Of a DNA stretch of 56,825 nucleotides, positions 56,408 through 56,825 are shown piece by piece. The notes beneath the pieces were generated by a model. That model had not been told where the DNA came from. It did no database searches and was given only the letters and a program-made list of their open reading frames with translations. Location: positions 1 through 56,825 of the forward strand of contig JAQVCB010000009.1 of NCBI GenBank assembly GCA_028689995.1. Direction: 5' to 3'. Within the stretch, counting starts at the first letter, position 1; each line of letters starts with the position of its first letter. The DNA comes from Candidatus Gastranaerophilales bacterium (lineage in GTDB: Bacteria > Cyanobacteriota > Vampirovibrionia > Gastranaerophilales > UBA9579). The position numbers and the translations under genes were made by a program.

Positions 56408-56825
56408 TAATTTAAAAATTTTGATGTTCTTTTTTCAATGTTCACTTCGTTAAGCATGAACAATTTAACCAATAAGGCTTGACGTTGTCAAGCCCGGCTT
56501 TGTTCCAAATTTATACCAATTTGCATTTAAAGTATTATTAAAAATCTTGCCCTCAAGGTATTGCAGCTTCTGCTTAATAATTAATTAAAAATAAAATCAT
56601 ATTATATAAATAAAATTAAATAATTGATAAATCTAACTAATTTTAGCCCGTCAGGCAGCAGTTCTTGTGAGTGATCAAATTAAGGAAATAATAAAAAGCA
56701 TATTACTCCTCCTTGAAAATCGTTTTCGGGCGGAGAATGAGTTTATTCAAAGGAAAACTCATCGTTTCCCTTTGAAACGCTCCCGCTTCGCATGAGATTT
56801 TGATAAAACTTATGCCCTTCCAGCC

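Noticed and set aside
56476-56494. Hairpin GGCTTGAC-GTT-GTCAAGCC as a novel element
   Set aside because: Perfect stem, but a single copy here beside tRNAs; most likely an ordinary terminator-like or REP-like hairpin.

Overview
AT-rich bacterial window. Melainabacteria/Gastranaerophilales-like ancestry is my inference from host protein style, not proven. From left to right it contains: (1) the end of a host membrane protein and prmC, with a REP-like palindrome inserted in frame. (2) A wzz-type chain-length gene truncated at ~1738 by a Mu-type transposon (MuA/TniA-like DDE transposase plus MuB-like ATPase). This operon continues into two tandem paralogous proteins that appear to join a MuA-type N-terminal DNA-binding region to a degenerate tyrosine-recombinase domain. 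This is the best candidate for an undescribed system. (3) A methyltransferase and a minus-strand surface-polysaccharide operon: DegT aminotransferase, acetyltransferase, Gfo/Idh dehydrogenase, glycosyltransferases, Wzy-like, Wzx, Wzz. (4) A large Mu-like prophage (~18.7 to at least 49.9 kb) with a Mu-type head, P2-like baseplate genes, MuA/MuB/gp16/Mor early genes and a LexA/CI-type repressor. Its late region is split into two divergent blocks around a large palindrome. (5) Cargo genes, including a DUF6236-like protein and a cassette of two Cys-rich methyltransferase-like proteins plus a DUF1848-like protein. (6) A small ORF behind a perfect 38-bp palindrome, a WcaJ-like sugar-phosphate transferase, and tRNA-His, tRNA-Gly and tRNA-Pro genes. 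All family assignments come from reading motifs by eye. No database search was run.
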